DNA from: Methylobacterium terrae
GTDB taxonomy: Bacteria > Pseudomonadota > Alphaproteobacteria > Rhizobiales > Beijerinckiaceae
Reading direction: 5' to 3'
DNA: 64,000 bases
Assembly (NCBI RefSeq): GCF_003173755.1
Contig: NZ_CP029553.1
Coordinates: forward strand, 5,956,001-6,020,000
This document shows positions 33,464 to 43,415 of this stretch, in pieces (position 1 is the first letter of the stretch; the number at the start of each line of letters is the position of its first letter). The notes beneath the pieces were generated by a model. That model ran no database searches and was not told where the DNA came from. It saw only the letters and a program-made list of their open reading frames with translations. The translations under genes and the position numbers were made by a program.

Positions 33464-35146
33464 ATGTCGGTCCTCACCCGCCTCACCGGACGCTTCCTCA
33501 CGCTGTCGCTGCTTTTGGGCGGCATCATGGTGGCGCTCTGCGCCCACACGCTGATGCAGTTCGAGGAGAGCGCCGCGACCACGGCGCGGATCGGCAGCCG
33601 GATCCTGCCGATGGTCGACCGCCTCGGGGACCTGCGCGCCACCATGACGCGGGTGCGCCTCGGCGCCACCCGGGTGCTCGACGCGGGCGACGCGACCGGG
33701 ATGGCGCGGGCGAGGGAGCGCAACGAATCCCGCATCGCGGAGATGCAGGGCCAGGTCGAGGGATTCCGCACCCTGCCGCTGACGCCGTCCGAGCGCGAGG
33801 CCTTCGAGGTCTTCTCCCGGACCTGGAGCGCCTACCTGGCGCAGCAGGCGGCGACCTTCGGGCAGGCGGCGCGGGATCCCCTCGCCGCCAAGGCCGCCTT
33901 CAACGGCCCGGCCAACGCGACCTACGACCAGGCCTGGAAGGAGCTGGAGCGCCTGAAGGGCAGCACCGCCGCGGAGGCCAGGGCCGCGGTCGTCGCCTCG
34001 GAGGCGGCCCGGATCGACACCGACCGGACGGTGATGGCGGCGACCGGATGCGGCGTGCTCGTCGCCATGCTGCTGATGGGCTGGCTCGCCCGCGACATCG
34101 CCGGTCGGGCGGTGCGGCTCGCCGCGACCATGCGGCAGCTCGCCGAGGGGCGGAGCGAGATCGAGATCCCGTGCACCGGGCGCGGCGACGAGATCGGCGA
34201 CATCGCGCAGGCGGCGATCGGCTTCCGCGAGAGCCTGCGCCGCAACCGCGCCCTCGAGGCGGAGGCGGCGACGGCCCGGGCGGGCATCGAGGCCCAGCGC
34301 CGCCGGGCGATGGGCGAGGTCGCCGACGCCTTCGAGCGGGCGGTCGGCGGCGTCGTCGGCGCGGTCTCGGCCTCCGCCGAGCGGCTGCAGGACGCGGCCC
34401 GCACGATGAGCACGATCGCCGCCGAGACCTCGACCCGGTCGGGCGCCGCCGCGGCGTCGGCCCGGGACGCGGCGACCAATGTCGGCATGGTGGCCGCCGC
34501 CGCCGAGGAGCTCGGCGCCTCGGTGGACGAGATCGGCCGCCAGGTCGGCGGCTCGGCCGATCTCGCCCGGGCCGCGGTCGGAGACGCCGACGCCACCGCC
34601 CAGCACGTCCAGGCCCTCAGCGAGGCGGCCGCGCGGATCGGCGACGTCGTGAGCCTGATCTCCTCGATCGCCGGGCAGACCAACCTGCTGGCCCTCAACG
34701 CCACGATCGAGGCGGCCCGGGCCGGCGAGGCCGGCCGCGGCTTCTCCGTCGTCGCCGCCGAGGTGAAGCAGCTCTCGGCCCAGACCAGCCGCGCCACCGA
34801 CGAGATCACGGGCCAGATCGGGCAGATCCAGGCCGCGACCGGCCGGGCCGTCGAGGCGATCGGCGGCATCGCGGGCCGCATCCGCGAGCTCAACGGCGTC
34901 GCCGCCTCGATCGCGGCGGCGGTGGAGGAGCAGGGCGCCGCGACCCAGGAGATCGTCCGCAACGTCTCCGAGGCCGCCGCCGGTACCGGCGCGGTCACCG
35001 GCACGATCGGCGAGGTCGCGGGCGCGGCGCGCGAGACCGGCGACGCGGCGGGCCAGGTCCTCGACGCCGCCTCGGCCCTGTCGCGGGAGGCCGTGCACCT
35101 GTCGGCCGAGGTCGGGCGGTTCCTGGCGACGGTCAGGGCGGCCTGA
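33464..35146 (+). CDS. Methyl-accepting chemotaxis protein
   Basis: Transmembrane chemoreceptor of 560 aa. Residues about 9-31 form the first membrane helix ([21 protein letters not shown]), then a periplasmic four-helix bundle sensor to about 185 and a second helix ([20 protein letters not shown]). A HAMP domain follows with [19 protein letters not shown]. The signalling hairpin tip is intact: [25 protein letters not shown], read with [13 protein letters not shown]. There is no C-terminal NWETF-type CheR tether. The ATG at 33464 is the first sensible start. No chemotaxis cluster is adjacent; the ligand is unknown. Confidence 0.94.
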   Translation: MSVLTRLTGRFLTLSLLLGGIMVALCAHTLMQFEESAATTARIGSRILPMVDRLGDLRATMTRVRLGATRVLDAGDATGMARARERNESRIAEMQGQVEGFRTLPLTPSEREAFEVFSRTWSAYLAQQAATFGQAARDPLAAKAAFNGPANATYDQAWKELERLKGSTAAEARAAVVASEAARIDTDRTVMAATGCGVLVAMLLMGWLARDIAGRAVRLAATMRQLAEGRSEIEIPCTGRGDEIGDIAQAAIGFRESLRRNRALEAEAATARAGIEAQRRRAMGEVADAFERAVGGVVGAVSASAERLQDAARTMSTIAAETSTRSGAAAASARDAATNVGMVAAAAEELGASVDEIGRQVGGSADLARAAVGDADATAQHVQALSEAAARIGDVVSLISSIAGQTNLLALNATIEAARAGEAGRGFSVVAAEVKQLSAQTSRATDEITGQIGQIQAATGRAVEAIGGIAGRIRELNGVAASIAAAVEEQGAATQEIVRNVSEAAAGTGAVTGTIGEVAGAARETGDAAGQVLDAASALSREAVHLSAEVGRFLATVRAA

Positions 35147-35317
35147 AGGGCGGCCTCCCGCGCGACGGCATGGAGGAGCGGCCGTGGAGGCGCGGCCATG
35201 GACGCCGGATGCGCCGATCGGCGCCGGTGTCGCGCCGGGCCGAAAAATGCAAAGGTGTCGGCCACCTTTCCCGTATCCGGCCTCCCGCGACCCCGCGGGC
35301 GGCCCCGAGACCCCGCC

Positions 35318-35638
35318 ATGCGCCTCCTCCTCGCCGCCACCCTCCTCGCCGCTCCGCTCCTGGCCTTCGCCGGCGCCGCCGCGGCGCAGACCGAGACCCC
35401 CGCCCCGCTCGGGACCGCGCCCTCCGCCGTCGCCGCGCCCGACGCGAGCGCCGCTGCCGCCTCCGGCCGGCGCCAGCCGCGCCGGGTCGACGGGGCGCAG
35501 GCCGCGGCGAAGCCCGCGCCCGCCAAGGCCGATGCGGGCGAAACCCTCCGCAAGGCCCAGGCCGCCACCGCCGCCCGCGACAAGGCGTGGGACGCCCGGA
35601 TGAAGCGCACCCTCGGGTCGATCTGCCACGGCTGCTGA
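35318..35638 (+). CDS. Small secreted hypothetical protein
   Basis: A 106-aa protein with a clear signal peptide (MRLLLAATLLAAPLLAFAGAAAA, cleavage near residue 24). An Ala/Pro-rich, probably disordered middle follows, and a short C-terminal segment (RDKAWDARMKRTLGSICHGC) ends in Cys-x-x-Cys. The two terminal cysteines might bind metal or form a disulfide. No family recognised. Start at ATG 35318. The ABC ATPase gene begins 35 bases downstream. Confidence 0.65.
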   Translation: MRLLLAATLLAAPLLAFAGAAAAQTETPAPLGTAPSAVAAPDASAAAASGRRQPRRVDGAQAAAKPAPAKADAGETLRKAQAATAARDKAWDARMKRTLGSICHGC

Positions 35639-35673
35639 GCCCGGCCGGGCTTTCCGAAGCGAGAGGCGCGCCG

Positions 35674-36621
35674 ATGATCCGCTTCGAAGGGGCCGCCAAG
35701 ACCTATCCCGGCCAGGCCCGGCCGGCGCTCGACGCCTTCGACCTCGCGGTCGAGGCCGGCACCACCTGCGTGCTGATCGGCCCGTCGGGCTGCGGCAAGT
35801 CGACGGCTCTGCAGATGGTCAACCGGCTGGTGGCGCCGAGCGCCGGCCGCGTCCTGGTCGAGGGGCGCGACGTCGCGGGGCTCGACCCGATCTCCTTGCG
35901 CCGGGGTATCGGCTACGTGCTCCAGGGCGTCGGGCTGTTTCCGCACCGGACGGTCGGCCAGAACGTCGCCACCGTGCCGGGGCTGCTGGGCTGGACGCGC
36001 GCGCGGATCGCCGAGCGGGTCGACGCGATGCTCGACCTCGTCGGCCTCGAGCCCGGCGAGTTCCGGGACCGGCGGCCGGACGCGCTCTCGGGGGGGCAGC
36101 GCCAGCGCGTCGGCGTCGCCCGGGCGCTCGCCGCCGACCCGCCGGTGCTGCTGATGGACGAGCCGTTCGGCGCCGTCGATCCGGTGGCGCGCACCCGCCT
36201 GCAGGACGAGGTCCGGGGGATCCTGGTGCGGCTGAGGAAGACCGTGCTGATGGTCACCCACGACATCGACGAGGCGGTGCGGATGGGCGACGCGGTGGCG
36301 CTGATGCGCGAGGGCCGGCTCGTCCAGGTCGCAGCCCCCGCGACCCTGCTCGCCGCCCCCGCCGACGCCTTCGCGGCCCGGTTCGTCGGCGCCGACCGGC
36401 TCCTGCGCCGCCTCTCGCTGCTGCCGGCCCGCGACCATGCCGAGCCGGGCCCCGCCGGCGCCGCGCCGCGCCTCGGTCCCGGCGCCTCGCTCAAGGACGC
36501 GCTGGCGCTGATGCTGGCGAGCGGGCAGGAGCGCGTCGGCGTGAGTGACGGCTCGGGCGAGGGCTCGGTGACGCTCTCGGCCCTGCTGCGCGAGGCGGCG
36601 GGCGGGTCCCCGCCCGCCTGA
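35674..36621 (+). CDS. ABC transporter ATPase, glycine betaine/osmoprotectant type (OpuCA-like)
   Basis: Nucleotide-binding subunit of 315 aa. Walker A is GPSGCGKSTALQMVNRL, with the VNRL following as in the ProV/OpuCA subfamily; Q-loop YVLQGVGLFPH; signature LSGGQRQRVGVARAL; Walker B VLLMDEPFGAVDP; H-loop MVTHDIDEA. The C-terminal 60 residues hold a reduced, CBS-like segment (SLKDALALMLASGQERVGVSD). Permease and binding-protein genes normally accompany this subunit, but none is in the window; trpA follows at 117 bases. It must pair with a distant permease or be a relic. Start ATG 35674. Confidence 0.88.
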   Translation: MIRFEGAAKTYPGQARPALDAFDLAVEAGTTCVLIGPSGCGKSTALQMVNRLVAPSAGRVLVEGRDVAGLDPISLRRGIGYVLQGVGLFPHRTVGQNVATVPGLLGWTRARIAERVDAMLDLVGLEPGEFRDRRPDALSGGQRQRVGVARALAADPPVLLMDEPFGAVDPVARTRLQDEVRGILVRLRKTVLMVTHDIDEAVRMGDAVALMREGRLVQVAAPATLLAAPADAFAARFVGADRLLRRLSLLPARDHAEPGPAGAAPRLGPGASLKDALALMLASGQERVGVSDGSGEGSVTLSALLREAAGGSPPA

Positions 36622-36738
36622 AACTTTATCTGCGGCCCCCGATGGTGTAGGCGCGACGATCCGTTCCGCCCGTCCGCGGCGCGCGCCCGTCCGGGAGCGC
36701 CGCGCCGCCCCCCAAGGCCCAGTCCAAGGTCGCCCCCG

Positions 36739-37569
36739 ATGACCACCCGCCTCGCCGACACCTTCGCCCGCTGCCGCGCGGAGGGCCGCGCCGCCCTCGT
36801 CACCTACGTGATGGCCGGCGATCCGGACCCCGAGACCTCGCTCCAGATCCTGCGCGCCCTGCCGGAGGCCGGGGCCGACATCGTCGAGTTCGGCCTGCCC
36901 TTCACCGACCCGATGGCGGACGGGCCGGCGATCCAGGCGGCGGGCCTGCGGGCGCTCAAGGGCGGGCAGACCCTGGAGCGCACCCTCGACCTGGTGCGCC
37001 GCTTCCGGGCCGAGAATACTGGCACGCCGGTGATCCTGATGGGGTACTACAACCCGATCTACACCTACGGCGTCGCGCGCTTCCTCGAGGACGCCAAGGC
37101 CATCGGCATCGACGGGCTGATCGTGGTCGACCTGCCGCCCGAGGAGGACGACGAGCTCTGCCTGCCGACGCTCCAGGCCGGCCTCGCCTTCATCCGCCTG
37201 GCCACCCCGACCACCGACGAGGCGCGCCTGCCCGCCGTGCTCGCGAACACCACGGGCTTCGTCTACTACGTCTCGATCACCGGGATCACCGGCACGGCGA
37301 CCCCGGATTTCGGCGCCGTGGCCGGCGCCGTCGCGCGCATCCGCCGCCACACCGACCTGCCGGTGGTGGTCGGCTTCGGCGTCAAGACCGGCGAGCACGC
37401 CGCCGCGATCGCCCGGGGCGCCGACGGCGTGGTGGTCGGCTCGGCGATCGTCGACGCGCTCGCCCGCTCCCTCGATGGCGAGGGCCGGGCCGGTGCGGGC
37501 TCGGTCGAGGCGGTGACGACGCTCGTGCGCGATCTCGCCGCCGGCGTGCGCGCCGGCCGGGCGGGCTGA
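36739..37569 (+). CDS. trpA: Tryptophan synthase alpha subunit
   Basis: Cleaves indole-3-glycerol phosphate to indole and glyceraldehyde-3-phosphate and channels indole to TrpB. 276 aa, TIM barrel. Catalytic Glu is in [17 protein letters not shown] and the catalytic Asp in [12 protein letters not shown]; phosphate-binding loops are [11 protein letters not shown] and [11 protein letters not shown]. trpB is not in the window; in Rhizobiales trpFBA often precede accD-folC, so the break here just before trpA is noteworthy. accD begins 51 bases downstream, consistent with one transcript. Confidence 0.96.
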   Translation: MTTRLADTFARCRAEGRAALVTYVMAGDPDPETSLQILRALPEAGADIVEFGLPFTDPMADGPAIQAAGLRALKGGQTLERTLDLVRRFRAENTGTPVILMGYYNPIYTYGVARFLEDAKAIGIDGLIVVDLPPEEDDELCLPTLQAGLAFIRLATPTTDEARLPAVLANTTGFVYYVSITGITGTATPDFGAVAGAVARIRRHTDLPVVVGFGVKTGEHAAAIARGADGVVVGSAIVDALARSLDGEGRAGAGSVEAVTTLVRDLAAGVRAGRAG

Positions 37570-37620
37570 GGCCGCAGACCCCATATCACCGAACACGATT
37601 CCGACGACCGAGGAGCGATC

Positions 37621-38568
37621 ATGGTCGAGGCGATGAACTGGATCTCCGAGGTCGTGCGCCCGAAGATCAAGACGCTGTTCAAGCGCGAGACGCCGGAGAA
37701 CCTCTGGGTGAAGTGCCCGGAGACCGGCCAGATGGTGTTCCACAAGGAGGTGGAGGCCAACGGCTGGGTGATCCCGGGCTCGGAGCACCACCTGCGCATC
37801 ACCGCGCAGCAGCGCCTGAAGCTGATGTTCGACCAGGGCACCTGGCTCGACGTGCCGCTCCCCGACGCGCCGGCCGACCCGCTGAAGTTCCGCGACGAGA
37901 AGCGCTACGCCGACCGGCTCAAGGATGCCCGCGCCAAGACCGGCATGACCGACGCGTTCAAGATCGGGTTCGGCCGCGTCGCCGGCCTGCCGATGACCCT
38001 GGCGGTGCAGGATTTCGGCTTCATGGGCGGCTCGCTCGGCATGGCGGCCGGCGAGGCCTTCGTGCGCGGCGCCGAGACGGCGCTCGAGAAGCGCACCCCC
38101 TACGTGCTGTTCGCGGCCTCCGGCGGGGCGCGGATGCAGGAGGGCATCCTATCGCTGATGCAGATGCCCCGCACCACGGTGGCGGTGCGCCGGCTCAACA
38201 CCGCCCGCCTCCCCTACCTGGTGGTGCTGACGAACCCGACCACCGGCGGCGTGACCGCCTCCTACGCGATGCTCGGCGACGTGCACCTCGCCGAGCCCGG
38301 GGCGCTGATCGGTTTCGCCGGCCCGCGGGTGATCGAGCAGACCATCCGCGAGAAGCTGCCCGACGGCTTCCAGCGCGCCGAGTACCTGAAGGAGCACGGC
38401 ATGGTCGACCAGGTCGTGCACCGGCGCGACCTCAAGGGCACCATCGCGCGCCTGTGCGGGCTGCTGATGCAGGTGCCGGCGGAGGGCCCGGCCGTCGAGG
38501 CGCCGGCCGAGGCCCGGGCGGAGGCCAAGGTCGAGGCGAGGGCCGAGGCCAGGCCCGTCCCGGCCTGA
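37621..38568 (+). CDS. accD: Acetyl-CoA carboxylase carboxyltransferase beta subunit
   Basis: Transfers carboxyl from carboxybiotin to acetyl-CoA together with AccA, the first step of fatty-acid synthesis. 315 aa. The crotonase-like core is intact ([58 protein letters not shown]). The N-terminal zinc ribbon is degenerate: KCPETG and IPGSEHH stand where E. coli has CxxC and CPKC, so three of four ligands are gone, a pattern seen in other alphaproteobacteria. The start ATG at 37621 has GAGGAG upstream; ATG 37633 is possible. The last 35 residues are an Ala/Glu tail. Confidence 0.96.
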   Translation: MVEAMNWISEVVRPKIKTLFKRETPENLWVKCPETGQMVFHKEVEANGWVIPGSEHHLRITAQQRLKLMFDQGTWLDVPLPDAPADPLKFRDEKRYADRLKDARAKTGMTDAFKIGFGRVAGLPMTLAVQDFGFMGGSLGMAAGEAFVRGAETALEKRTPYVLFAASGGARMQEGILSLMQMPRTTVAVRRLNTARLPYLVVLTNPTTGGVTASYAMLGDVHLAEPGALIGFAGPRVIEQTIREKLPDGFQRAEYLKEHGMVDQVVHRRDLKGTIARLCGLLMQVPAEGPAVEAPAEARAEAKVEARAEARPVPA

Positions 38569-38653
38569 GCCCTCGCGGCGCCCGTTTCTCTCCCTCCTCG
38601 CCCCTCCTCGCGTCCCGCCGCCCGCCTGGCGGCGGGACGGACGGAACGCCCCG

Positions 38654-39979
38654 ATGGAATCCTCCGACGCCCTGATGGCGCGCTTCCTGGCGCTGCACCC
38701 GCGCACCATCGATTTGTCGCTCGGCCGGATCGAGCGGCTGCTCGCGGCGTTGGGCCATCCGGAGCGGCGCCTGCCGCCGGTGATCCACGTCGCCGGCACC
38801 AACGGCAAGGGCTCGACCATCGCCACCATGCGGGCGATCCTGGAGGCCGGCGGGCTCTCGGCCCACGTCTACACCTCGCCCCACCTCGTGCGCTTCCACG
38901 AGCGCATCCGCATCGGCGCCGTCGGCGGCGGCCGCTTCGTGCCCGAGGAGCGCCTGGCCGAGGCCTTCGCCCGCTGCGAGGCGGTCAATGCCGGGGCGCC
39001 GATCACGGTGTTCGAGATCACCACCGCGGCCGCCCTGCTGCTGTTCTCCGAGGCACCCGCCGACGTGCTGCTGCTGGAGGTGGGGTTGGGCGGCCGGGTC
39101 GACGCCACCAACGTCATCGACCGGCCGGCCTGCGCCGTGGTGACGCCGATCGGCCGCGACCACGCCGAGTATCTCGGCGATACCGTCGAGGCGGTGGCGG
39201 GCGAGAAGGCCGGCATCTTCAAGCGCGGCTGCCCGGCGGTGATCGCCCCGCAGGACTACGCCCAGGCCGACGCGGTCCTGTGCGCCCGGGCCGAGGCGGT
39301 CGGCGCCGCGCCGATCCTCGTCGGCAACCAGGACTTCTCCGCCCACGAGGAGCGCGGCCGGCTGGTCTACCAGGACGAGGACGGGCTCCTCGACCTGGCC
39401 CGGCCCAAGCTCGCCGGGCGACACCAGATCGTCAATGCCGGCACGGCGATCGCGGCCCTGCGGGCGTCGGGCTTCGGCGACATCGGGACGGAGGCCTTCG
39501 AGGCCGGGCTGGCGGCGATCGAGTGGCCGGGCCGGCTGCAGCGCCTGCGCCAGGGGCGGCTCGCCGGCCTGGTGCCGCCGGGCGCGGAGCTCTGGCTCGA
39601 CGGCGGCCACAACATCGACGGCGGGCGCATCCTCGCCGCCGCGATGGCCGACCTGCAGGAGCGCGGCGACGCGCCGCTCGTGCTCGTCTCGGGGCTCCTC
39701 GGCACCAAGGACGCGGAGGGCTTCCTCGCCAATTTCTCCGGCCTCGCCCGCTTCCTGGTGGCGGTGCCGCTGCCGGGCCAGATGGCGGCGCGGCCGGCCG
39801 AGGAGGTCGCGGAGATCGCCGGGCGGGTCGGCCTCTCCGCCGCGACGGCGCCGAGCCTCGAGGCCGCCCTGGTCTCGCTGCGCGACCGGGCCTGGGAGCG
39901 CCCGCCCCGGGTGCTGATCTGCGGCTCGCTCTACCTCGCCGGGGCCGCGCTCGCCGCCAACGGCACGCCGCCGATCTGA
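38654..39979 (+). CDS. folC: Bifunctional folylpolyglutamate/dihydrofolate synthase
   Basis: Adds glutamate to dihydropteroate and to reduced folates. 441 aa, Mur-ligase-like. The P-loop is VAGTNGKGSTIA near residue 40, followed by HVYTSPHLVRFHERI (folate-binding loop), LLEVGLGGRVDATNV, GRDHAEYLGDTV and the C-terminal domain with LWLDGGHNIDGGRI. It is third in the conserved trpA-accD-folC order. Start at ATG 38654, 85 bases after accD. Confidence 0.96.
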   Translation: MESSDALMARFLALHPRTIDLSLGRIERLLAALGHPERRLPPVIHVAGTNGKGSTIATMRAILEAGGLSAHVYTSPHLVRFHERIRIGAVGGGRFVPEERLAEAFARCEAVNAGAPITVFEITTAAALLLFSEAPADVLLLEVGLGGRVDATNVIDRPACAVVTPIGRDHAEYLGDTVEAVAGEKAGIFKRGCPAVIAPQDYAQADAVLCARAEAVGAAPILVGNQDFSAHEERGRLVYQDEDGLLDLARPKLAGRHQIVNAGTAIAALRASGFGDIGTEAFEAGLAAIEWPGRLQRLRQGRLAGLVPPGAELWLDGGHNIDGGRILAAAMADLQERGDAPLVLVSGLLGTKDAEGFLANFSGLARFLVAVPLPGQMAARPAEEVAEIAGRVGLSAATAPSLEAALVSLRDRAWERPPRVLICGSLYLAGAALAANGTPPI

Positions 39980-40197
39980 AGGCCGCGACCTGACGACGAA
40001 AGACCTGTGCGCGCTGCCCGAACCGGCGCCACGCAGCCTGTGGGATCCGCTGGATCGTTTGCCGGCAGGCTTGACTTTTCCCCGTCGTCGCTCGGGCGGT
40101 CCGTGTCGTTGCCGCACCGATGTGGCTGAACTGCTACATCGTACCCGGCGGAAATGGTCTAGCTTCACCTCGATCGGGGAACCTGCTGGGGACCATC

Positions 40198-41109
40198 ATG
40201 AAGAAACTCCTGAGTGCTTTCGCTGCCTTCACCGCGCTGACCGCCGCCGCCTCGGCCGCGGACCTGCCGCGCCGCGTCGCCCCGCCGCCGGTCTTCACGC
40301 CGGTGCCGGTCTTCACCTGGACGGGCTTCTACGCCGGTTTCAACGCTGGCTACGGCTTCAACACCGCTGACACCCGCGCCCCGACCGTGATCGGCGTGCC
40401 GGCCGGCGTGAACGCCGCCAGCAGCGTGTTCGTGACCGCCGCCGGCGTCCCGACCACCGGCGTCGTCGCCTTCAACAACCGCAACAGCAACGACGGCTTC
40501 GTCGGCGGCGGCCAGATCGGCTACAACTACCAGTTCACCCCGGGCTCGGGCGTGGTCGTCGGCATCGAGGCCGACGCCCAGTACGTCGACTTCGGCCGCA
40601 GCCGCAACCGCTTCGCCTTCGCCACCGTGCCGGGCGGCAGCGTCGCTCCGGGCGCCCTGGTGTTCAACCCGAACGGCATCTCGGGCCTGGACTTCTTCGG
40701 CACCGTGCGCGGCCGTCTCGGCTACGCCTGGGACCGCACCCTCGTGTACGCCACCGGCGGTTTCGCCTACGGCTCGGGCGGCGGTCGCGACTTCGGCCTG
40801 ACCAACGCTTCGCGCGACGACTTCCAGACCGGCTGGACCGTCGGCGGCGGCGTCGAGTACGCCCTGCCCACCGACTCGTTCCTGAACTTCTTCCGTTCGT
40901 CGGCCGTGACCCTCAAGGTCGAAGGCCTGTACGTGAAGCTCGACCAGGGCAACCGCAACAACGGCGTGTTCGCCCAGACCCTGAACGGCACGCAGTACTC
41001 GGTGTTCTCGCCGGGCGTCGTGTCGGTCGGCCCGGCCAACCTGTACCGTCGCGAGACCGAGTTCGCGGTCGTCCGCGCCGGCCTGAACTACAAGTTCGGC
41101 TCGTACTAA
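40198..41109 (+). CDS. Outer-membrane beta-barrel protein (Omp25/RopB-like)
   Basis: Surface porin-like protein of 303 aa. A signal peptide ends at ASAA (MKKLLSAFAAFTALTAAASA). A proline-rich segment (PPPVFTPVPVF) leads to the first strand WTGFYAGFNAGYGF, typical of the OmpA-like transmembrane/Omp25 family. The barrel has about eight strands (for example GGGQIGYNYQF, GRLGYAWDRTLVYATGGFAYG) and closes with RAGLNYKFGSY, ending in an aromatic residue as needed for BAM assembly. Codon use is tightly biased, suggesting high expression. A strong terminator follows. Start ATG 40198. Confidence 0.92.
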   Translation: MKKLLSAFAAFTALTAAASAADLPRRVAPPPVFTPVPVFTWTGFYAGFNAGYGFNTADTRAPTVIGVPAGVNAASSVFVTAAGVPTTGVVAFNNRNSNDGFVGGGQIGYNYQFTPGSGVVVGIEADAQYVDFGRSRNRFAFATVPGGSVAPGALVFNPNGISGLDFFGTVRGRLGYAWDRTLVYATGGFAYGSGGGRDFGLTNASRDDFQTGWTVGGGVEYALPTDSFLNFFRSSAVTLKVEGLYVKLDQGNRNNGVFAQTLNGTQYSVFSPGVVSVGPANLYRRETEFAVVRAGLNYKFGSY

Positions 41110-41140
41110 GACCTGAACTTCCGTCACCTTCGACGGAGCG

Positions 41141-41171
41141 GAGCCCGGCCTCACGGCCGGGCTCTTCGCGT
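41141..41171 (+). terminator. Rho-independent terminator of the porin gene
   Basis: GAGCCCGGCC (41141-41150), loop TCAC, GGCCGGGCTC (41155-41164), then TTCGCGTTT. Perfect 10-base stem 31 bases after the stop. Confidence 0.85.
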
Positions 41172-41509
41172 TTGGGGGGGCGTATGGGGTGTCCGGTACG
41201 GCGCGATGATCGCCCGATCCAAGCCCTCCTTCAAGCGTGCCTGGCCGGCGTAGCCGATCGAACCGGCACCTTCCCCGTCATACATCCCTGGTTTCGCTTC
41301 GCGGCTCCGGAATGACGGAGAGGGATCCGGAATCATCGAGCGTCGAGCCGGCGCCTCAAGCATCAGCCGATCATGATGCCGTCGGACGGTGCGACAGGGG
41401 TCGAAACCGACCCTTGGTAAAGGGCGGCCGAGCATGGACAGCGTAACTCCGCCGGTCGGTTCTGGACGTCCGGGTCGCGGACTGAAGCGGGCGTGATCCT
41501 GGGGCCGGC
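41172..41509. other. Gene-free gap
   Basis: About 340 bases between the porin terminator and the end of the hydrolase gene. It contains GGCTCCGGAATGACGG and GATCCGGAATCATC, motifs like the dispersed CCGGAAT hairpins near 55612, but no complete dyad. No convincing gene. Confidence 0.35.
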
Positions 41510-42304
41510 TTACGGGACGGCGCACCGGCCGAGAAACCGCGTGACCGCTTGCAGCACCGCATCCGGCCGCTCTCGGTGCGGGACATGCCCGCAATCCTCG
41601 ATCAGCACGACCTCGGACCGTCCTCCAGCGTGGCGTGCGATGCGGTCAGGGTAGGCCCGCGAGCCGTACTCGTCCCGGTCGCCGTGGAGCGCCAGCAGCG
41701 GGCAACGCACGCGGGCGAGATCTTCATCGAGGGTCCAGCCGGCAAAGGCCGGATCGAGCCAGGTCTCCGTCCAGGCATCGAGAGCCCACCGCGCCTTGTC
41801 GCCGTGGTATCGGGCGATCCGTGCGAGCTGATCGGGACTCCGGAGCACGCGGCGCGCCTCGATGATCCCGGTCCGGGTGCGCTCCTCGACGAAGGCTTGT
41901 GCCCCCACGGTGATGACGGCGGCGCAGCGGTCGGGATCACGGGCGGCGGTGGCAACCGCCATCGCGCCGCCGACGCTGTGACCGAACGCGATCAACCGGC
42001 CGAGGCCGAGCCGAGCGATCAGGGCGGGGACGGCGCCGGCGGCTTCGTCCTGCATGAAGTCGAGCGGCAGAATGCCGGGATGCGGGTCCGACCGGCCGAA
42101 CCCGAGCCGGTCGTAGGCGACGACCGGCAGGCCGGTGGCGGAGGCCAGCCGCTCCGGGAAGTCGCGCCAGACCTCGACGCAACCAAGGCTCTCATGAAAC
42201 AGGAGAAAGCTCGGACGCTCGCCCGCGCCCCGTGTGTCGGGGGTCCAGGATCGCGCGAACAGCCGCCCGTGCGGGCCGTCAATCCAATCATCCGCCGTCT
42301 GCAT
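41510..42304 (-). CDS. Alpha/beta hydrolase
   Basis: A 264-aa hydrolase of the AB_hydrolase_1 fold. The oxyanion region is LLFHESLG (HES in place of the more common HGG or HGF). The nucleophile Ser is in AFGHSVGGAMA, the acid Asp in LHGDRDEYGS and the catalytic His in EDCGHVPHRE. The cap between strands 6 and 7 is helical. The substrate is unknown; possibilities are an esterase or a C-C hydrolase. It lies 7 bases downstream of azlD in the same orientation, so it is probably co-transcribed with azlCD. Confidence 0.9.
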   Translation of the reverse strand: MQTADDWIDGPHGRLFARSWTPDTRGAGERPSFLLFHESLGCVEVWRDFPERLASATGLPVVAYDRLGFGRSDPHPGILPLDFMQDEAAGAVPALIARLGLGRLIAFGHSVGGAMAVATAARDPDRCAAVITVGAQAFVEERTRTGIIEARRVLRSPDQLARIARYHGDKARWALDAWTETWLDPAFAGWTLDEDLARVRCPLLALHGDRDEYGSRAYPDRIARHAGGRSEVVLIEDCGHVPHRERPDAVLQAVTRFLGRCAVP

Positions 42305-42311
42305 CGCGTCC

Positions 42312-42611
42312 TCAACCTAGGAGATGTCGGAGCAGGCCGGCTGCCGCGACGCCGATCAGGACGGTGGGCAGCAAGGGCAGGCGCGTCGCCGCCGCCAGCG
42401 TGACCGCCAGCGCGACCAGGTCCGCCGGTCGGTTCACCACGAAGGCCGGGGCGATCACCGCGATCAGCACGCAACCGGGCGCGGCATCGAGAACCGCCGT
42501 CGTGCGGGCATTCAGCGCGCGATCGCGTAGGGCGACGTAGCCGAGGATGCGCGTTAGGTACGTGACCAGCGCCATCAGGCCGATCGTCAGAAGGGTCGAG
42601 GTCTGGATCAT
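42312..42611 (-). CDS. azlD: AzlD-like branched-chain amino acid exporter subunit
   Basis: Small inner-membrane subunit of 99 aa with about four helices (LLTIGLMALVTYLTRILGYVAL, LIAVIAPAFVV, ALAVTLAAATRLPLLPTVLIGVAAAGLL). It pairs with AzlC to export branched-chain amino acids and analogues. Its ATG overlaps the azlC stop by 4 bases (ATGA), indicating translational coupling. Start ATG 42611. Confidence 0.92.
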   Translation of the reverse strand: MIQTSTLLTIGLMALVTYLTRILGYVALRDRALNARTTAVLDAAPGCVLIAVIAPAFVVNRPADLVALAVTLAAATRLPLLPTVLIGVAAAGLLRHLLG

Positions 42612-43336
42612 CGTGCCCGTCCCGCCTGAGCGTAAGCCCACGTCACGCCCGACAGCGCACCGGCGGCGACGTGCCAGGCTCCCGGCAAGAGCAGGTGGAC
42701 GGCGGCGGCGACCACGAGGCTGATCAGCCACGGCGCAGCAGCCCTGGCCCCCTTCCACATGCCGCGCAGCAACACCAGGAACACGGCCGGGAAGGCCATG
42801 TCGAACCCGTAGACGGTGACGTCGCCGATCGTCGGCCCGAGCAGCGCACCCAGCGCCGTGAAGACGACCCACGTGAGGTAGAGCCCGGCGGAAACGCCGA
42901 GGTAGTAGAGCAGGCTGAACCCGCTCGCCCGTCGCTTGGCATCGGCCAGCCCCATGGCCCAGCTCTCGTCGCACATGAAGAAGAGGGCCGGGAGGGTGCG
43001 GCTTCTGGGCAGGTCGCGCAGATGCGGGGCGAGCGCCGCCCCCATCAGCAGGTGGCGGCTGTTCACCAGGAACGTCATCGCCACGATGAGCAGGAGGTGA
43101 GGCGGCGAGGTCCACAACTCGACGGCGGCGAACTCTGAGCCGCCGCCGAAGTTCAGGCCGGTCATCAGCGGCACCTCGATGGGGCTGATGCCCTTCCGGA
43201 CCGCCTGCGCCCCCAGCACCAGTGCGAAGGGGATAAATCCCACCATCACCGGCAGCGCGGCGGTTGCGCCCCGCAGGAGTTCAGCGCCGCGCCCGGTGGC
43301 CGCGTCCTCCGTGATGCCAACGTCCAAGCCTGTCAT
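42608..43336 (-). CDS. azlC: AzlC-like branched-chain amino acid exporter subunit
   Basis: Main inner-membrane subunit of 242 aa with eight predicted helices. Family motifs: LPVMVGFIPFALVLGAQA near the N-terminus, MTGLNFGGGSEFAAVELW, FLVNSRHLLMGAALAPHL (the NxRHxLxG motif) and FFMCDESWAM. It is the first gene of azlC-azlD-hydrolase and is divergent from an Lrp-type regulator, the same layout as B. subtilis azlB-azlCD. Start ATG 43336. Confidence 0.94.
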   Translation of the reverse strand: MTGLDVGITEDAATGRGAELLRGATAALPVMVGFIPFALVLGAQAVRKGISPIEVPLMTGLNFGGGSEFAAVELWTSPPHLLLIVAMTFLVNSRHLLMGAALAPHLRDLPRSRTLPALFFMCDESWAMGLADAKRRASGFSLLYYLGVSAGLYLTWVVFTALGALLGPTIGDVTVYGFDMAFPAVFLVLLRGMWKGARAAAPWLISLVVAAAVHLLLPGAWHVAAGALSGVTWAYAQAGRAR

Positions 43337-43415
43337 GCCCCACCCTTCTCTCGAGGCAGTCTACGCCGGCGCCTTCGGCAGTTGGTTGCGTTCTACGACG
43401 GCAAGGGGCTCCAAG

